From Accumulibacter sp. (GTDB lineage Bacteria > Pseudomonadota > Gammaproteobacteria > Burkholderiales > Rhodocyclaceae), in NCBI GenBank assembly GCA_024235715.1, contig JACKLW010000005.1:992001-1056000 (forward strand): a stretch of DNA of 64,000 nt. Direction: 5' to 3'. The notes beneath the pieces were generated by a model. It was not told the origin of the DNA. It was given only the letters and a program-made list of their open reading frames with translations, and searched no databases. Both the position numbers and the translations under genes were made by a program. Of the stretch, positions 45,965-55,333 are shown in pieces. Each line of letters begins with the position of its first letter. Within the stretch, counting starts at the first letter, position 1.

Positions 45965-47680
45965 ATGGCAGCCAACCCGCAAAACACGCCGCTCAGCGGC
46001 CTCGCCCGCGCACTCGTCCAGGCTGGTCGGCTGAAGGAAGCCGAGGCCGAGTCTCTGCTCGCCCAGGCGGCCGCCAGCCGAACCTCCCTGATCGAACAAA
46101 TGGTCACCGCCAACAAGGCGACCTATATCGAGCTGGCGCTCTTTGCTGCCGAAAAATTCGGCTATCCCCTGCTGGATCTGTCGGCATTCGACGAGGTCCA
46201 CATCCAGAAGAGCGCGGTTGACCGCAAGCTGATTGCCAGCCATCGCGTCGTGCCACTGCACAAACGCGGCAATCGCCTGGCGATAGCCATCGCCGATCCG
46301 ACCAATCTCCGCGCCCTCGATGAAATCCGCTTCCAGACCGGCTTGGCGGTGGACCCGGTGATCGTCGAGGAAAGCAAGCTCGTACCACTGGTCGCCAAGC
46401 TCTCGGAGTCGGTCGAGGAAAGCCTGAAGAGCTTCACCAACGAGGACATCAACCTCGAGTTCACCGACGAGCAAACGCAGGAAAAGGCGGATGAGGCGTC
46501 GAGTCTCGAGGTCGACGACGCGCCGGTGGTCAGGTTCATACAGAAGATGATGCTCGACGCGATCAACGACGGTGCGTCCGACATCCACTTCGAACCGTAC
46601 GAGAAGAGCTATCGCATCCGCTTTCGGACCGACGGCATCCTGCGCGAAGTGGCTGCGCCGCCGCTGGTGATCAAGGACAAGATCGCTTCACGTATCAAGG
46701 TCATCTCGCGGCTCAACATCGCCGAGAAACGCGTACCCCAGGACGGGCGGATGCGTCTGGTGCTGTCCAAGAGCCGAGCGATCGACTTCCGCGTCAGCAC
46801 CTTGCCGACGATGTACGGCGAGAAGATCGTCCTGCGCATCCTCGACCCGGCCAGCGCGACCATGGGCATCGACGCGCTGGGCTATGAACCCGAGCAGAAA
46901 GCGCTGTTGCTCGACGCCATCACCCGGCCCTACGGAATGATCCTGGTGACCGGACCAACGGGCTCGGGGAAGACCGTCTCGCTCTATACCTGCCTCAACA
47001 TCCTGAACAAGCCCGGGGTCAACATCGCCACCGCCGAAGATCCGGCCGAAATCCCCTTGCCGGGGATCAACCAGGTCAACGTCGACGACAAGGCCGGTCT
47101 GACCTTCCCGATCGCGCTCAAGGCTTTTCTCCGGCAGGACCCGGACATCATCATGGTCGGCGAGATCCGGGACATCGAAACCGCAGAAATCGCCATCAAG
47201 GCTGCGCAGACGGGGCACATCGTCCTGTCGACCCTGCACACCAACGATGCGCCCGGGACGCTGACCCGCCTGATGAACATGGGTATCCCGACATTCAATC
47301 TGGCCTCGAGCATCCTGATGATTACGGCACAGAGACTGGTGCGTCGGCTTTGCACCTGCAAGAAGCCGCTCGATACGCCGGTCGAGACCCTGCTCAATGC
47401 CGGCTTCAGCGAAAACGATCTCGACGGCAGCTGGACGCTCTATGGTCCGGCAGAGTGCGAACGCTGCAAAGGCAGCGGTTACAAGGGACGCGTTGGCCTC
47501 TATGAGGTAATGCCCGTGACTGAGGCAATTCAACGCATTGTCATGGCCAATGGCAGCGAACACGAGGTGGCGGCCCAGGCCCGAAAAGAGGGGGTCAATG
47601 ATCTGCGCCGTTCCGGCCTGCTGAAGGTCAAGCAAGGCCTGACCTCGCTCGACGAGATTCTCGGCAGCACCAACGCTTGA
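45965..47680 (+). CDS. pilB: Type IV pilus assembly ATPase PilB
   Basis: PilB powers pilus extension at the cytoplasmic base. The 571-residue protein has an MshEN-type N-terminal domain (about residues 10-150), then the ATPase core with GASDIHFEPYEKSYRIRFRT, Walker A GPTGSGKTVSLY, an Asp box, Walker B DPDIIMVGEIRDIETAEI, and a zinc-site CTCKKP plus CERCKGSGYKGRVGLYEV. The motif EDPAEIPLPGINQV has Ala where Val is usual. It precedes pilC by 10 bp. Confidence 0.95.
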   Translation: MAANPQNTPLSGLARALVQAGRLKEAEAESLLAQAAASRTSLIEQMVTANKATYIELALFAAEKFGYPLLDLSAFDEVHIQKSAVDRKLIASHRVVPLHKRGNRLAIAIADPTNLRALDEIRFQTGLAVDPVIVEESKLVPLVAKLSESVEESLKSFTNEDINLEFTDEQTQEKADEASSLEVDDAPVVRFIQKMMLDAINDGASDIHFEPYEKSYRIRFRTDGILREVAAPPLVIKDKIASRIKVISRLNIAEKRVPQDGRMRLVLSKSRAIDFRVSTLPTMYGEKIVLRILDPASATMGIDALGYEPEQKALLLDAITRPYGMILVTGPTGSGKTVSLYTCLNILNKPGVNIATAEDPAEIPLPGINQVNVDDKAGLTFPIALKAFLRQDPDIIMVGEIRDIETAEIAIKAAQTGHIVLSTLHTNDAPGTLTRLMNMGIPTFNLASSILMITAQRLVRRLCTCKKPLDTPVETLLNAGFSENDLDGSWTLYGPAECERCKGSGYKGRVGLYEVMPVTEAIQRIVMANGSEHEVAAQARKEGVNDLRRSGLLKVKQGLTSLDEILGSTNA

Positions 47681-47690
47681 AGACGGGGGA

Positions 47691-48932
47691 ATGATGGCGA
47701 CCGCAGCGAAACGAACCAGAAGAGCCGCGCCAGAAGTCAAGGAGTTCGTGTTTCTCTGGGAAGGAAAGAACAAGGCCGGCAAGATCGTTCGCGGCGAGCA
47801 GCGCGCCACCAGCCAGACAGTCGTGCAGGCCACGCTGCGGCGTCAGGGAATTCTGGTCAGCAAGATCAGCAAGCAGCGCTTCAAGCGTGGCCGACAGATC
47901 AGCGAGAAGGACATCACCCTGTTCACGCGGCAATTGGCGACAATGATGAAGGCTGGCGTGCCCTTGCTGCAGACCTTCGAAATCGTGGGCCGCGGGCACG
48001 ACAACCCGGCAGTCGGCAAACTGTTGCTGGACATCAAGTCCGATGTCGAGACCGGCAGTTCGCTGTCGCAGGCGTTCCGGAAGCACCCTCTGCACTTTGA
48101 CCAGTTGTACTGCAATCTGGTTTCGGCCGGCGAGCAGGCCGGCATTCTCGAAACCCTTCTCGACCGCCTGGCGAGCTACAAGGAAAAGATGATCGCCATC
48201 AAGTCGAAGATCAAGGCTGCGCTGTTCTATCCGGTCGCCATTATCGTCGTCGCCTTCGTGATCACCGCGGTGATCATGATTTTCGTCATTCCGGCGTTCA
48301 AGGAGGTGTTCAAGAGTTTTGGCGCCGACCTGCCGGCGCCAACGCTCGTCGTCATCGCCATCTCCGACTTCTTCATCGAGTATTGGTGGGCGCTTTTCGG
48401 AGGCATAGCCGGCTCGATCTATGCCTTTTTCTATACCTGGAAACGATCCGAGAAGATGCAGATCGCTTTCGACCGCCTGTTCCTGCGCCTGCCGGTCTTT
48501 GGCGACATCATTCGCAAATCGGTGATCGCCCGCTGGACACGTACGCTGGCCACCATGTTTGCTGCCGGGGTACCGCTGGTCGAGTCGCTGGAGTCCGTCG
48601 GTGGCGCGGCCGGCAACTATGTCTACAAGGCCGCTACCCGGCAAATACAGAGCGAGGTCAGCACCGGCACCAGCCTCACTGCGGCGATGCAGAACAGCGA
48701 GCTGTTTCCCAACATGGTCAACCAGATGGTTGCCATTGGCGAGGAATCGGGCGCCCTCGATTCGATGCTCGGCAAGGTCGCCGACTTCTTCGAGGCGGAA
48801 GTGGACGATGCGGTCGAAGCACTGTCCAGCCTGATGGAACCGATGATCATGGTCGTCCTCGGCGTGTTGATCGGCGGCATGGTGATCGCCATGTACCTGC
48901 CAATCTTCAAACTCGGCGCCGTCGTCGGATAG
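47691..48932 (+). CDS. pilC: Type IV pilus inner-membrane platform protein PilC
   Basis: The 413-residue protein has two tandem T2SF domains (about residues 75-195 and 275-395), with SEKDITLFTRQLATMMKAGVPLLQTFEIVGRG and repeats of the EEAGILE/EESGALDSML type. Three membrane helices include VAIIVVAFVITAVIMIFVIP and the C-terminal PMIMVVLGVLIGGMVIAMY. It is the pilus assembly platform that couples PilB to pilin polymerisation. The first of two consecutive ATGs (47691, 47694) is taken. Confidence 0.95.
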   Translation: MMATAAKRTRRAAPEVKEFVFLWEGKNKAGKIVRGEQRATSQTVVQATLRRQGILVSKISKQRFKRGRQISEKDITLFTRQLATMMKAGVPLLQTFEIVGRGHDNPAVGKLLLDIKSDVETGSSLSQAFRKHPLHFDQLYCNLVSAGEQAGILETLLDRLASYKEKMIAIKSKIKAALFYPVAIIVVAFVITAVIMIFVIPAFKEVFKSFGADLPAPTLVVIAISDFFIEYWWALFGGIAGSIYAFFYTWKRSEKMQIAFDRLFLRLPVFGDIIRKSVIARWTRTLATMFAAGVPLVESLESVGGAAGNYVYKAATRQIQSEVSTGTSLTAAMQNSELFPNMVNQMVAIGEESGALDSMLGKVADFFEAEVDDAVEALSSLMEPMIMVVLGVLIGGMVIAMYLPIFKLGAVVG

Positions 48933-49077
48933 TCGGGGAAGTCACCTTGCTTGTTCGCCTGTTCCCGGAAGACCGCCTGCGCAGCCGCGTTTCTTCTGCT
49001 GCTGGCGCCCATTGCCGCCTGGCCAGGCAACTGCTCGGATGGAGCAGCCACTGCATCCAGACGCGGGCTTCCGGGTA

Positions 49078-49938
49078 ATGCCTGGCGCGCTCCCCGGCGA
49101 TCTCGATCCGCTCCTGTTCACTATCGTCTGCGGCGTTCTCGGGCTGCTGGTCGGCAGCTTTCTGAATGTCGTCATCCACCGCCTGCCAACGATGATGGAG
49201 CGTGACTGGCGTAGTCACTGCGCCGAGCTTCATGGTGAGCAAGCACCGCAACACGAGCCCTTGTCCCTGGCCAGGCCAGGCTCGCGCTGCCCAGTCTGTG
49301 CGCATGCCATTACCCCGCTGGAGAACGTTCCGGTCCTGAGCTGGCTGTTTCTCCGCGGCCGCTGCTCGGCATGCGCTGCACCGATCTCGCCGCGCTACCC
49401 ACTGGTCGAGTCGCTCAGCGGTCTGCTGTGCGCTTTTGCCGCGTATCATTTTTCGTACTCCTGGGCAGCGCTCGGCGCCATGCTGTTGATCTGGTGCCTC
49501 ATTGCGCTGACCTGCATCGACTTCGACACGCAACTGCTGCCCGATTCGATCACCCTGCCTCTGCTCTGGGGCGGCCTGCTGTTCAACCTCTTCGACACCT
49601 TCGCAGACCTGCAGTCGGCGGTAATCGGAGCGGCGAGCGGCTATCTTTCCCTGTGGTCGGTCTACTGGGCGTTCAAGCTCACCACCGGCAAGGAGGGAAT
49701 GGGTTACGGCGACTTCAAGCTGCTCGCCGCTCTCGGCGCCTGGCTCGGCTGGCAGATGCTGCCGCTGACCATCCTGCTCTCTTCGCTGCTCGGTGCCGTC
49801 GTCGGCATCGCCCTTATCGTGATCGCCAAACGCGGGCGCAGCGTGCCAATTCCCTTCGGTCCGTATCTCGCGACAGCGGGCTTGCTGGCGCTGTTCTGGG
49901 GGAAGTCGCTGACGCGCGCCTACGTCGGCCTGCTCTAG
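49078..49938 (+). CDS. pilD: Type IV prepilin peptidase/N-methyltransferase PilD
   Basis: PilD cleaves prepilin leaders and methylates the new N-terminus. The 286-residue membrane protein has LLVGSFLNVVIHRLP at the N-terminus, a zinc-binding motif (CPVCAHAI, and CSACAAP), the catalytic Asp pair in LTCIDFDTQLLPDSITLP and GYGDFKLLAALGAWLGW, and eight helices. The ATG at 49078 gives a family-like N-terminus; upstream ATG 49039 and TTG 49012 are alternatives. It completes pilB-pilC-pilD; no pilin gene is in the window. Confidence 0.93.
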   Translation: MPGALPGDLDPLLFTIVCGVLGLLVGSFLNVVIHRLPTMMERDWRSHCAELHGEQAPQHEPLSLARPGSRCPVCAHAITPLENVPVLSWLFLRGRCSACAAPISPRYPLVESLSGLLCAFAAYHFSYSWAALGAMLLIWCLIALTCIDFDTQLLPDSITLPLLWGGLLFNLFDTFADLQSAVIGAASGYLSLWSVYWAFKLTTGKEGMGYGDFKLLAALGAWLGWQMLPLTILLSSLLGAVVGIALIVIAKRGRSVPIPFGPYLATAGLLALFWGKSLTRAYVGLL

Positions 49939-49954
49939 CTCTCAGCAACGACAG

Positions 49955-49999
49955 GCAGCGTCCTTCCGCCTCTGCCGGGGACGGGCAGGCGCTGCTTTT
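49955..49999 (+). terminator. Possible intrinsic terminator after pilD
   Basis: GCAGCG (49955-49960) can pair with CGCTGC (49990-49995), followed immediately by TTTT. The 29-bp interior can form a second imperfect stem. The position just after pilD and before the fmdB promoter region is sensible; the hairpin is imperfect. Confidence 0.3.
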
Positions 50000-50006
50000 G
50001 TTCGCG

Positions 50007-50012
50007 TATAAT
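50007..50012 (+). promoter_or_regulatory. Candidate -10 element for fmdB-DUF502-aspS operon
   Basis: A perfect TATAAT lies 43 bp before the fmdB ATG. No clear -35 is seen at the proper spacing. It is the likely start region for the operon fmdB, DUF502, aspS and beyond. Confidence 0.4.
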
Positions 50013-50055
50013 CCACGCTTTTGCGGCGCTCTTCGGCGTCTTCTGAGGGTTTGCC

Positions 50056-50406
50056 ATGCCTATTTACGCATATCGCTGCGAAACCTGCGGTTTCGAGAAG
50101 GATCACCTGCAAAAACTCAGCGACCCAACGTTGAGCGTCTGTCCCGAGTGTGGTCAAGACAGCTATAGAAAGCAGGTCACGGCAGCCGGCTTTCAGTTGA
50201 AGGGCAACGGCTGGTACGTGACCGATTTCAAGGGCGGCAACAAGGCTGCGCCAAACGCCGCAAAGAAGACGGAAAAGACGGACAATGGGACGGCCGAGAC
50301 CGACACCACTGCCAAGACCAGTGCGTCGAGCGTCGCTGGCGAAGCAAGTGCGGCAACGGCGACCGCCAGCCCCAAGGCAAATGCCGCCAGCCAAGAAAAG
50401 GGATGA
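50056..50406 (+). CDS. FmdB family zinc-ribbon protein
   Basis: The 116-residue protein has the N-terminal FmdB zinc ribbon MPIYAYRCETCGFEKDHLQK with a second pair in CPECGQDSYRKQV, so four cysteines bind zinc. A low-complexity Ala/Thr/Lys tail (about 60-116) follows. Function is unknown; the family is regularly found upstream of aspS in betaproteobacteria. Its stop overlaps the next ATG (ATGA). Confidence 0.88.
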   Translation: MPIYAYRCETCGFEKDHLQKLSDPTLSVCPECGQDSYRKQVTAAGFQLKGNGWYVTDFKGGNKAAPNAAKKTEKTDNGTAETDTTAKTSASSVAGEASAATATASPKANAASQEKG

Positions 50407-51062
50407 AGCGTTACTTCATCACCGGACTCCTGATCTGGGTGCCTTTGGCGATCACGGCCTGGGTGCTGCTGCTGATTGTCGGCACCATGGATCAATCGAT
50501 GCGACTGCTGCCGGCAGCGATACATCCGCGCACGCTGCTTGGCTTCGACATCCCGGGTGCCGGTGCCATCCTGACCCTGCTGATCATCATGGTCACCGGC
50601 TTGTTGGCCGCCAATTTCATCGGTCAGCGGCTGGTCAGTTGGTGGGAGCACCTGTTGGCGCGGATTCCCGTCGTCAATTCGATTTACAACAGCGTCAAGC
50701 AGGTTTCCGACACGCTCTTCTCGTCGTCGGGCAACGCGTTCCGCAAGGCGCTGCTCGTCGAGTACCCGCGCCGGGGGGCGTGGACGATCGCTTTCCTGAC
50801 CGGCAAGCCGGGCGGCGATGTCCTCCACCACCTCGACGGCGACTTCGTCAGTGTTTACGTCCCGACCACACCGAATCCGACCTCGGGCTTCTTCCTGATG
50901 CTCCCGAAGAAGGATGTCATTGAACTCGACATGAGTGTCGATACCGCACTCAAGTACGTTATCTCGATGGGCGTCGTCGCGCCACCCTCCAGACGAGCGT
51001 CCGCCGCTGCTGGCACACCCGACACCGGCAGCAGCACGCCCCGAGACACCACCACAACCTGA
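50403..51062 (+). CDS. DUF502 family membrane protein
   Basis: The 219-residue protein has two N-terminal membrane helices (about residues 5-27 and 53-75) and a soluble domain with IPVVNSIYNSVKQVSDTL, GDFVSVYVPTTPNPTSGFFL and MSVDTALKYVISMGVV, the typical DUF502 motifs. Family function is not established. It is coupled to fmdB and followed by aspS after 21 bp. Confidence 0.9.
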   Translation: MKRYFITGLLIWVPLAITAWVLLLIVGTMDQSMRLLPAAIHPRTLLGFDIPGAGAILTLLIIMVTGLLAANFIGQRLVSWWEHLLARIPVVNSIYNSVKQVSDTLFSSSGNAFRKALLVEYPRRGAWTIAFLTGKPGGDVLHHLDGDFVSVYVPTTPNPTSGFFLMLPKKDVIELDMSVDTALKYVISMGVVAPPSRRASAAAGTPDTGSSTPRDTTTT

Positions 51063-51083
51063 AAACAGAAACCCGGAAACAGC

Positions 51084-52886
51084 ATGCGAACTCATTATTG
51101 CGGACAAGTCAATTCACAGCTCATCGGCCAGGAAGTGAAGCTTTGCGGCTGGGCACACCGGCGCCGGGACCACGGGGGAGTGATCTTCGTCGATCTCCGC
51201 GATCGTGAAGGCCTGGCCCAGGTCGTCTGCGATCCGGACCGGCCGGAGATGTTCGGGACAGCCGAGACGGTCCGCAACGAGTTCTGCCTGCGCATCACCG
51301 GCAAGGTCCGCGCGCGCCCGGAAGGGACAGTGAACGCCAACATCGCCAGTGGTGAGGTCGAGATTCTTTGCCACGAAATGGAGATCCTCAACGCTTCGGC
51401 GACGCCGCCGTTTCAGATCGACGACGAAAACCTGTCGGAGAACATTCGTCTTCTGCACCGGGTCATCGACCTGCGCCGTCCCGAGATGCAGAAGAACATG
51501 CAGCTTCGTTACCAGACCGCACGCGCCTTCCGCCGCTTCCTTGACGACGCCGGTTTCATGGACATCGAGACGCCGATGCTCACCAAGAGTACGCCGGAAG
51601 GTGCCCGCGACTATCTGGTGCCGTCGCGCGTCCATCCGGGGCAGTTCTTCGCCCTGCCGCAGTCGCCACAGCTGTTCAAGCAATTGCTGATGGTCGCCGG
51701 CTTCGACCGCTACTATCAGATCACCAAGTGCTTCCGCGACGAAGACCTGCGTGCCGACCGCCAGCCGGAATTCACGCAGGTAGACATCGAGACCTCGTTC
51801 ATGGACGAGGGAGAAATCATCAAACTCATGGAAGAACTGATCCGGGCGGTATTCCGGGAGGTAATGGCGGTCGAACTGCCGAACCCGTTTCCTCGTCTGA
51901 GTCACCGCGAGGCAATGGACCTTTACGGCTCGGACAAGCCGGATCTGCGCGTCACCCTGGGCCTCGTCGAAGTTGCCGACGTGCTGAAGGATGTTTCCTT
52001 CAAGGTCTTTGCCAGTGTGGCGAACAGCGACGGCGGCCGCATCGCCGCCCTACGCGTCCCCGGTGGCGCGACCCTGACGCGCGGCGAGATAGACGCCTAT
52101 ACCCAGTTCGTCGGCATTTATGGCGCCCGCGGACTCGCCTATATCAAGGTCAACGACGCCAGCCAACTCAACGAAAGCGGCCTGCAGTCACCAATCGTCA
52201 AGAACCTGCATCCCCTGGCGCTGAAGACCATCATCGAGCGTACCGGCGCGCAGTCGGGCGATCTGATCTTCTTTGGTGCCGACAAGCGCAAAGTGGTCAA
52301 CGACGCCCTCGGCGCCCTGCGCGTCAAGATCGGCCATGAAAAAGGATTCCTCAATGGCAATGCCTGGGAGCCGGTGTGGGTGGTCGACTTCCCGATGTTC
52401 GAGTACGACGACGATGAGCGCCGCTGGACCGCCTGCCACCACCCGTTCACCAGCCCGAAAGACGGGCACCTCGCCCTGCTGCAGAGCGATCCGGCCAGTT
52501 GCCTGGCCAAGGCCTATGACCTGGCGCTGAACGGTTCCGAACTGGGCGGTGGCTCGGTGCGTATTCACCAGTCCGCGGTTCAGGAGCAGGTCTTCCAGGT
52601 GCTCGGCATTGGCGACGACGAGGCACGGCTCAAGTTCGGCTTCCTGCTCGACGCACTCAAGTACGGCGCGCCGCCGCATGGCGGCCTGGCATTTGGCCTC
52701 GATCGTATCGTGACGATGATGGCCGGCGCCGAGTCGATCCGCGACGTGATCGCTTTCCCCAAGACCCAGCGAGCACAGTGCCTGCTTACCGATGCGCCGA
52801 GCGGCGTCGATGAAAAACAACTTCGGGAACTGCACATTCGCCTGCGCCAGAAAGTCGAGACGCAGGTCGAGGTCGGCAAGGCGTAA
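51084..52886 (+). CDS. aspS: Aspartyl-tRNA synthetase
   Basis: AspS charges tRNA-Asp, or both Asp and Asn tRNAs in organisms lacking AsnRS. The 600-residue bacterial-type enzyme has an N-terminal OB fold ([21 protein letters not shown]) and the class II motif 2 with [24 protein letters not shown] split over the site. An inserted GAD domain (about residues 285-415) and motif 3 [13 protein letters not shown] complete it. Whether it is discriminating cannot be judged here. It lies third in the operon. Confidence 0.97.
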   Translation: MRTHYCGQVNSQLIGQEVKLCGWAHRRRDHGGVIFVDLRDREGLAQVVCDPDRPEMFGTAETVRNEFCLRITGKVRARPEGTVNANIASGEVEILCHEMEILNASATPPFQIDDENLSENIRLLHRVIDLRRPEMQKNMQLRYQTARAFRRFLDDAGFMDIETPMLTKSTPEGARDYLVPSRVHPGQFFALPQSPQLFKQLLMVAGFDRYYQITKCFRDEDLRADRQPEFTQVDIETSFMDEGEIIKLMEELIRAVFREVMAVELPNPFPRLSHREAMDLYGSDKPDLRVTLGLVEVADVLKDVSFKVFASVANSDGGRIAALRVPGGATLTRGEIDAYTQFVGIYGARGLAYIKVNDASQLNESGLQSPIVKNLHPLALKTIIERTGAQSGDLIFFGADKRKVVNDALGALRVKIGHEKGFLNGNAWEPVWVVDFPMFEYDDDERRWTACHHPFTSPKDGHLALLQSDPASCLAKAYDLALNGSELGGGSVRIHQSAVQEQVFQVLGIGDDEARLKFGFLLDALKYGAPPHGGLAFGLDRIVTMMAGAESIRDVIAFPKTQRAQCLLTDAPSGVDEKQLRELHIRLRQKVETQVEVGKA

Positions 52887-52891
52887 TCCCG

Positions 52892-53296
52892 GTGTTGCGC
52901 GTCGCCCGGCTGCTGCGCCTGCTTCTGCTCGCCGCGCTGCTCGGGCTGCTGGGCCTGGCCGGCAGTGCGGCGCTGGCGCGCGAAACGCCGCCGCTGCAGA
53001 GCGTCGCGCTGGCCGACCTGCCGCCGGAGGCGCTGCAGGTTCTGCGCCTGATACAGCAGGGCGGCCCCTTTCCCTACCCGCACAAGGACGGCAGCGTTTT
53101 CGGCAACTTCGAGAAACGACTGCCTGAGCGGCCACGCGGCTACTATCGAGAGTACACCGTGCCGACGCCAGGCAGCCGCAACCGCGGCGCGCGACGCATT
53201 GTCGCCGGGAGGGGCAGCACCGGCGATGTCGCCACCGCCGGCGAGTACTATTACACTGGCGATCACTACCGCAGCTTCCGCCGCATCCGCGAGTAG
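52892..53296 (+). CDS. Secreted barnase-like guanyl-specific ribonuclease
   Basis: The 134-residue protein starts at GTG 52892, 5 bp after aspS. A Leu-rich signal peptide (about residues 1-29) precedes a ribonuclease N1/T1 fold with GPFPYPHKDGSVFGNFEKRL. Residues aligned with barnase's catalytic acid, arginines and histidine are Glu87 (YYREYTV), Arg96/Arg102 (SRNRGARRI) and His125 (GDHYRSFRRI). All key residues appear present. It is followed after 7 bp by a barstar-like inhibitor gene, so the pair looks like a secreted RNase and immunity protein. Confidence 0.85.
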   Translation: MLRVARLLRLLLLAALLGLLGLAGSAALARETPPLQSVALADLPPEALQVLRLIQQGGPFPYPHKDGSVFGNFEKRLPERPRGYYREYTVPTPGSRNRGARRIVAGRGSTGDVATAGEYYYTGDHYRSFRRIRE

Positions 53297-53303
53297 ACCC
53301 ATC

Positions 53304-53747
53304 ATGAGTCAGATGACGCTGCAGACCCTGATCGAGGATTCACGGCAGGCCGCCATTTACCACCTTCCACCCGCCGCGCTGGCTCCCGTGAAGGAAGCGG
53401 CCAAGGCAGCCGGCTTTGCATGTTTCGAACTTGCCCTCGACGACCATGGCGAAATTCCCGCTGTGCTCACGCAACTCGGGCGCGGCCTTGGCTTTCCGGC
53501 GTGGTACGGCAACAATCTTGACGCCCTGAAGGACTGCCTGAGCGATCTCTCGTGGTGCAAGGCCGCGGGCTACCTGCTGATCATCTCCGGTACCAGGACG
53601 CTGCAGGCGGCAAATTCGGCGGCTCTTGGCACGCTCAACGAGGTCTTCGCCGCGGTAATTGACGAATGGCGCGCGCAGGGTGTACCGATGTGGGTTTTCT
53701 ATGACCTTCGCGTCGACGGGCTGGCCACTTTTCCGACCCCCGCCTGA
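53304..53747 (+). CDS. Barstar family ribonuclease inhibitor
   Basis: The 147-residue cytoplasmic protein has the barstar fold (about residues 40-140). The characteristic segment FPAWYGNNLDALKDCLSDLS carries the acidic residues that plug the RNase active site, and there is a C-terminal helix/strand. It lies directly behind the barnase-like gene, the normal arrangement for toxin and immunity protein. It would protect the producing cell from mis-targeted RNase. The ATG at 53304 was chosen to avoid overlapping the RNase gene. Confidence 0.88.
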   Translation: MSQMTLQTLIEDSRQAAIYHLPPAALAPVKEAAKAAGFACFELALDDHGEIPAVLTQLGRGLGFPAWYGNNLDALKDCLSDLSWCKAAGYLLIISGTRTLQAANSAALGTLNEVFAAVIDEWRAQGVPMWVFYDLRVDGLATFPTPA

Positions 53748-53754
53748 TCCCTGG

Positions 53755-54210
53755 ATGAGCGCGCACAAGCGGCCGGTATCGGTACTGGTCCTGATCCATA
53801 CGCCAGAACTGCAGGTCCTGCTGCTTGAACGCGCGTCGCACGCGGGCTACTGGCAGTCGGTAACAGGCAGCCAGGAGGCAGGCGAGAGTCTGCTGGAAAC
53901 CGCGCTTCGCGAGCTGGCCGAGGAGACGGCGATCACTGCCACCGCGGACGACCTGCTGGACTGGAAAGTGACCAACACCTACGAGATCTTCGCCGAGTGG
54001 CGCCACCGCTATGCGCCTGGCGTGCTGTACAACACCGAGCACGTCTTCTCCCTGCAGCTACCCGCAGTGCAGCCGATCAGCATTGCTCCCGGCGAGCATG
54101 TGGACTACTGCTGGCTGCCCTGGCGCGAGGCCGCCGCAAAATGCTTTTCCTGGAGCAACCGCGACGCGCTGCTCATGCTGCCGGAGAGGATTGCGCAGCC
54201 GGGGTGCTGA
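53755..54210 (+). CDS. nudB: Dihydroneopterin triphosphate diphosphatase
   Basis: NudB removes pyrophosphate from dihydroneopterin triphosphate in folate synthesis. The 151-residue Nudix hydrolase has the Nudix box in GSQEAGESLLETALRELAEE and TAI, then WRHRYAPGVLYNTEHVFSL and EHVDYCWLPWREAAAKCFSW, as in NudB. It follows barstar by 7 bp, extending the aspS operon. Its 3' end overlaps the convergent CWC gene by 38 bp. Confidence 0.9.
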   Translation: MSAHKRPVSVLVLIHTPELQVLLLERASHAGYWQSVTGSQEAGESLLETALRELAEETAITATADDLLDWKVTNTYEIFAEWRHRYAPGVLYNTEHVFSLQLPAVQPISIAPGEHVDYCWLPWREAAAKCFSWSNRDALLMLPERIAQPGC

Positions 54211-54385
54211 ATTCCCCCGCCAGGCACGTCGGACAATAGCAACGGCTGCCGATCTCCGGTGCCACGGACAGCGGCGGCTTCTCCATACACCAGCAGCTCG
54301 CCAGGCCAGCTGCTGCTCCACAGACAAAGGACGTGCCGCAACTCGGGCAGGTGCTTGCCAGCGCTTGCTGCGCAACGTTCGCCAT
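54173..54385 (-). CDS. Cysteine-rich CWC family protein
   Basis: The 70-residue protein has the CWC pattern: CPSCGTSFVCGA, then CWCMEKPPLSV, and CYCPTCLAGEF, giving eight or so zinc-type cysteines. The ATG at 54385 lies 6 nt after GGAGA; another ATG two codons upstream is possible. Function of the family is unknown. It overlaps nudB's end tail-to-tail, so antisense effects on the two transcripts are possible. Confidence 0.82.
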   Translation of the reverse strand: MANVAQQALASTCPSCGTSFVCGAAAGLASCWCMEKPPLSVAPEIGSRCYCPTCLAGEFSTPAAQSSPAA

Positions 54386-54460
54386 CAGCATTCTCCACTC
54401 GTCGGCATTCGGCCGTTCGGCCGCGTGCATACCTGCCGGCGACACCGGCGTTTTTCTGCC

Positions 54461-54937
54461 TTACCTGGCAACGGCCTCATTGACGATCCGCTCGAACACC
54501 GGATCGAGCTCCCGGGCCAGAGCATCGAGCGCTGCGCTCCGGTAGGGCGCGAAAGTCGACGACGGTGTACGGTAGGTCACCGCGACCTTGCCATCGCTTC
54601 CCTCGGTCACGTACAGCCGCAGCGGCGCCTCGATTCCCGCTGGAACGCTGGCCGCCAGCATGCGCACGGCGTAGTCGTTGCGAAAGATCATAAGCACCGC
54701 GTTGCCGGCAATCTTCACGCCACGAGCGGCCGCTCCGGCACTGGCGCTGGCCTTGGCAACCAGCCCCATCTGGTTGTTTTCGGTCGCCCTCTCGAGACGG
54801 CTGACGGTATCGGAAAACGAATACGGCGAAGCGACGTTCACGGTGCCCGTATAAGGCGCCGGATCGGCGGCGTCGGCCAGTTTCGCGAGGGCGCACAAGG
54901 CCGCCAGGGCAAGCAGGCGCGCACAAGCCGCCGCCAT
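54461..54937 (-). CDS. DUF302 family secreted protein
   Basis: The 158-residue protein has a signal peptide (about residues 1-24, ending in ADA) when started at ATG 54937, followed by a DUF302 domain with YSFSDTVSRLERATENNQMG and LMIFRNDYAVRMLAASVPAG. A longer frame from 55039 would add 34 residues without a signal, so the shorter form is preferred. DUF302 proteins occur in periplasmic redox or heavy-metal contexts; the function is unknown. It diverges from the Cys-repeat peptide genes. Confidence 0.78.
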   Translation of the reverse strand: MAAACARLLALAALCALAKLADAADPAPYTGTVNVASPYSFSDTVSRLERATENNQMGLVAKASASAGAAARGVKIAGNAVLMIFRNDYAVRMLAASVPAGIEAPLRLYVTEGSDGKVAVTYRTPSSTFAPYRSAALDALARELDPVFERIVNEAVAR

Positions 54938-55333
54938 GAAGCCGATCCGGCCCTGCACCCTGTCCAACAGACTGACCTCATCGACAGCCTCGCCTTCCAG
55001 TGTCGACGCTGTCAGGGCTGTCTCCGGTTCGCCAAGCATGGTGCTCTCCCTGGCCGCCAGGCATTCTTTCCGGCGGCATCCGTGGCGGTTGCTATGCGGT
55101 TATCGCAGTTGGAGCGTGTTGCGCCGTTGCTCATCAGGCGAGTCTGGACCACTTGATATTTTTGTCAACCCGCATTGAGCAGGGTCCGACTGACTCGCAC
55201 CGACAAAATCCGAAAAGAAAATTGTAAGCATTCACGTGGCTGGCCCGACCAAGCCATGTCATTCGAACACCGTGTGCAACAGTGGTGGCCCGCCGGCGCC
55301 GCGACGGCACCAGACCATTCGAGGAGATCCGTC
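54938..55333. other. Intergenic region between DUF302 gene and Cys-repeat peptide genes
   Basis: This stretch of 396 bp includes the possible longer N-terminus of the DUF302 gene. The rest carries AT-rich DNA around 55150-55225 and a TGTAAGC at 55223-55229 with CCCGACC about 14 bp downstream. That is a weak resemblance to an ECF sigma-factor promoter directed at the plus-strand peptide genes. No sigma or anti-sigma gene is nearby. Confidence 0.35.
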
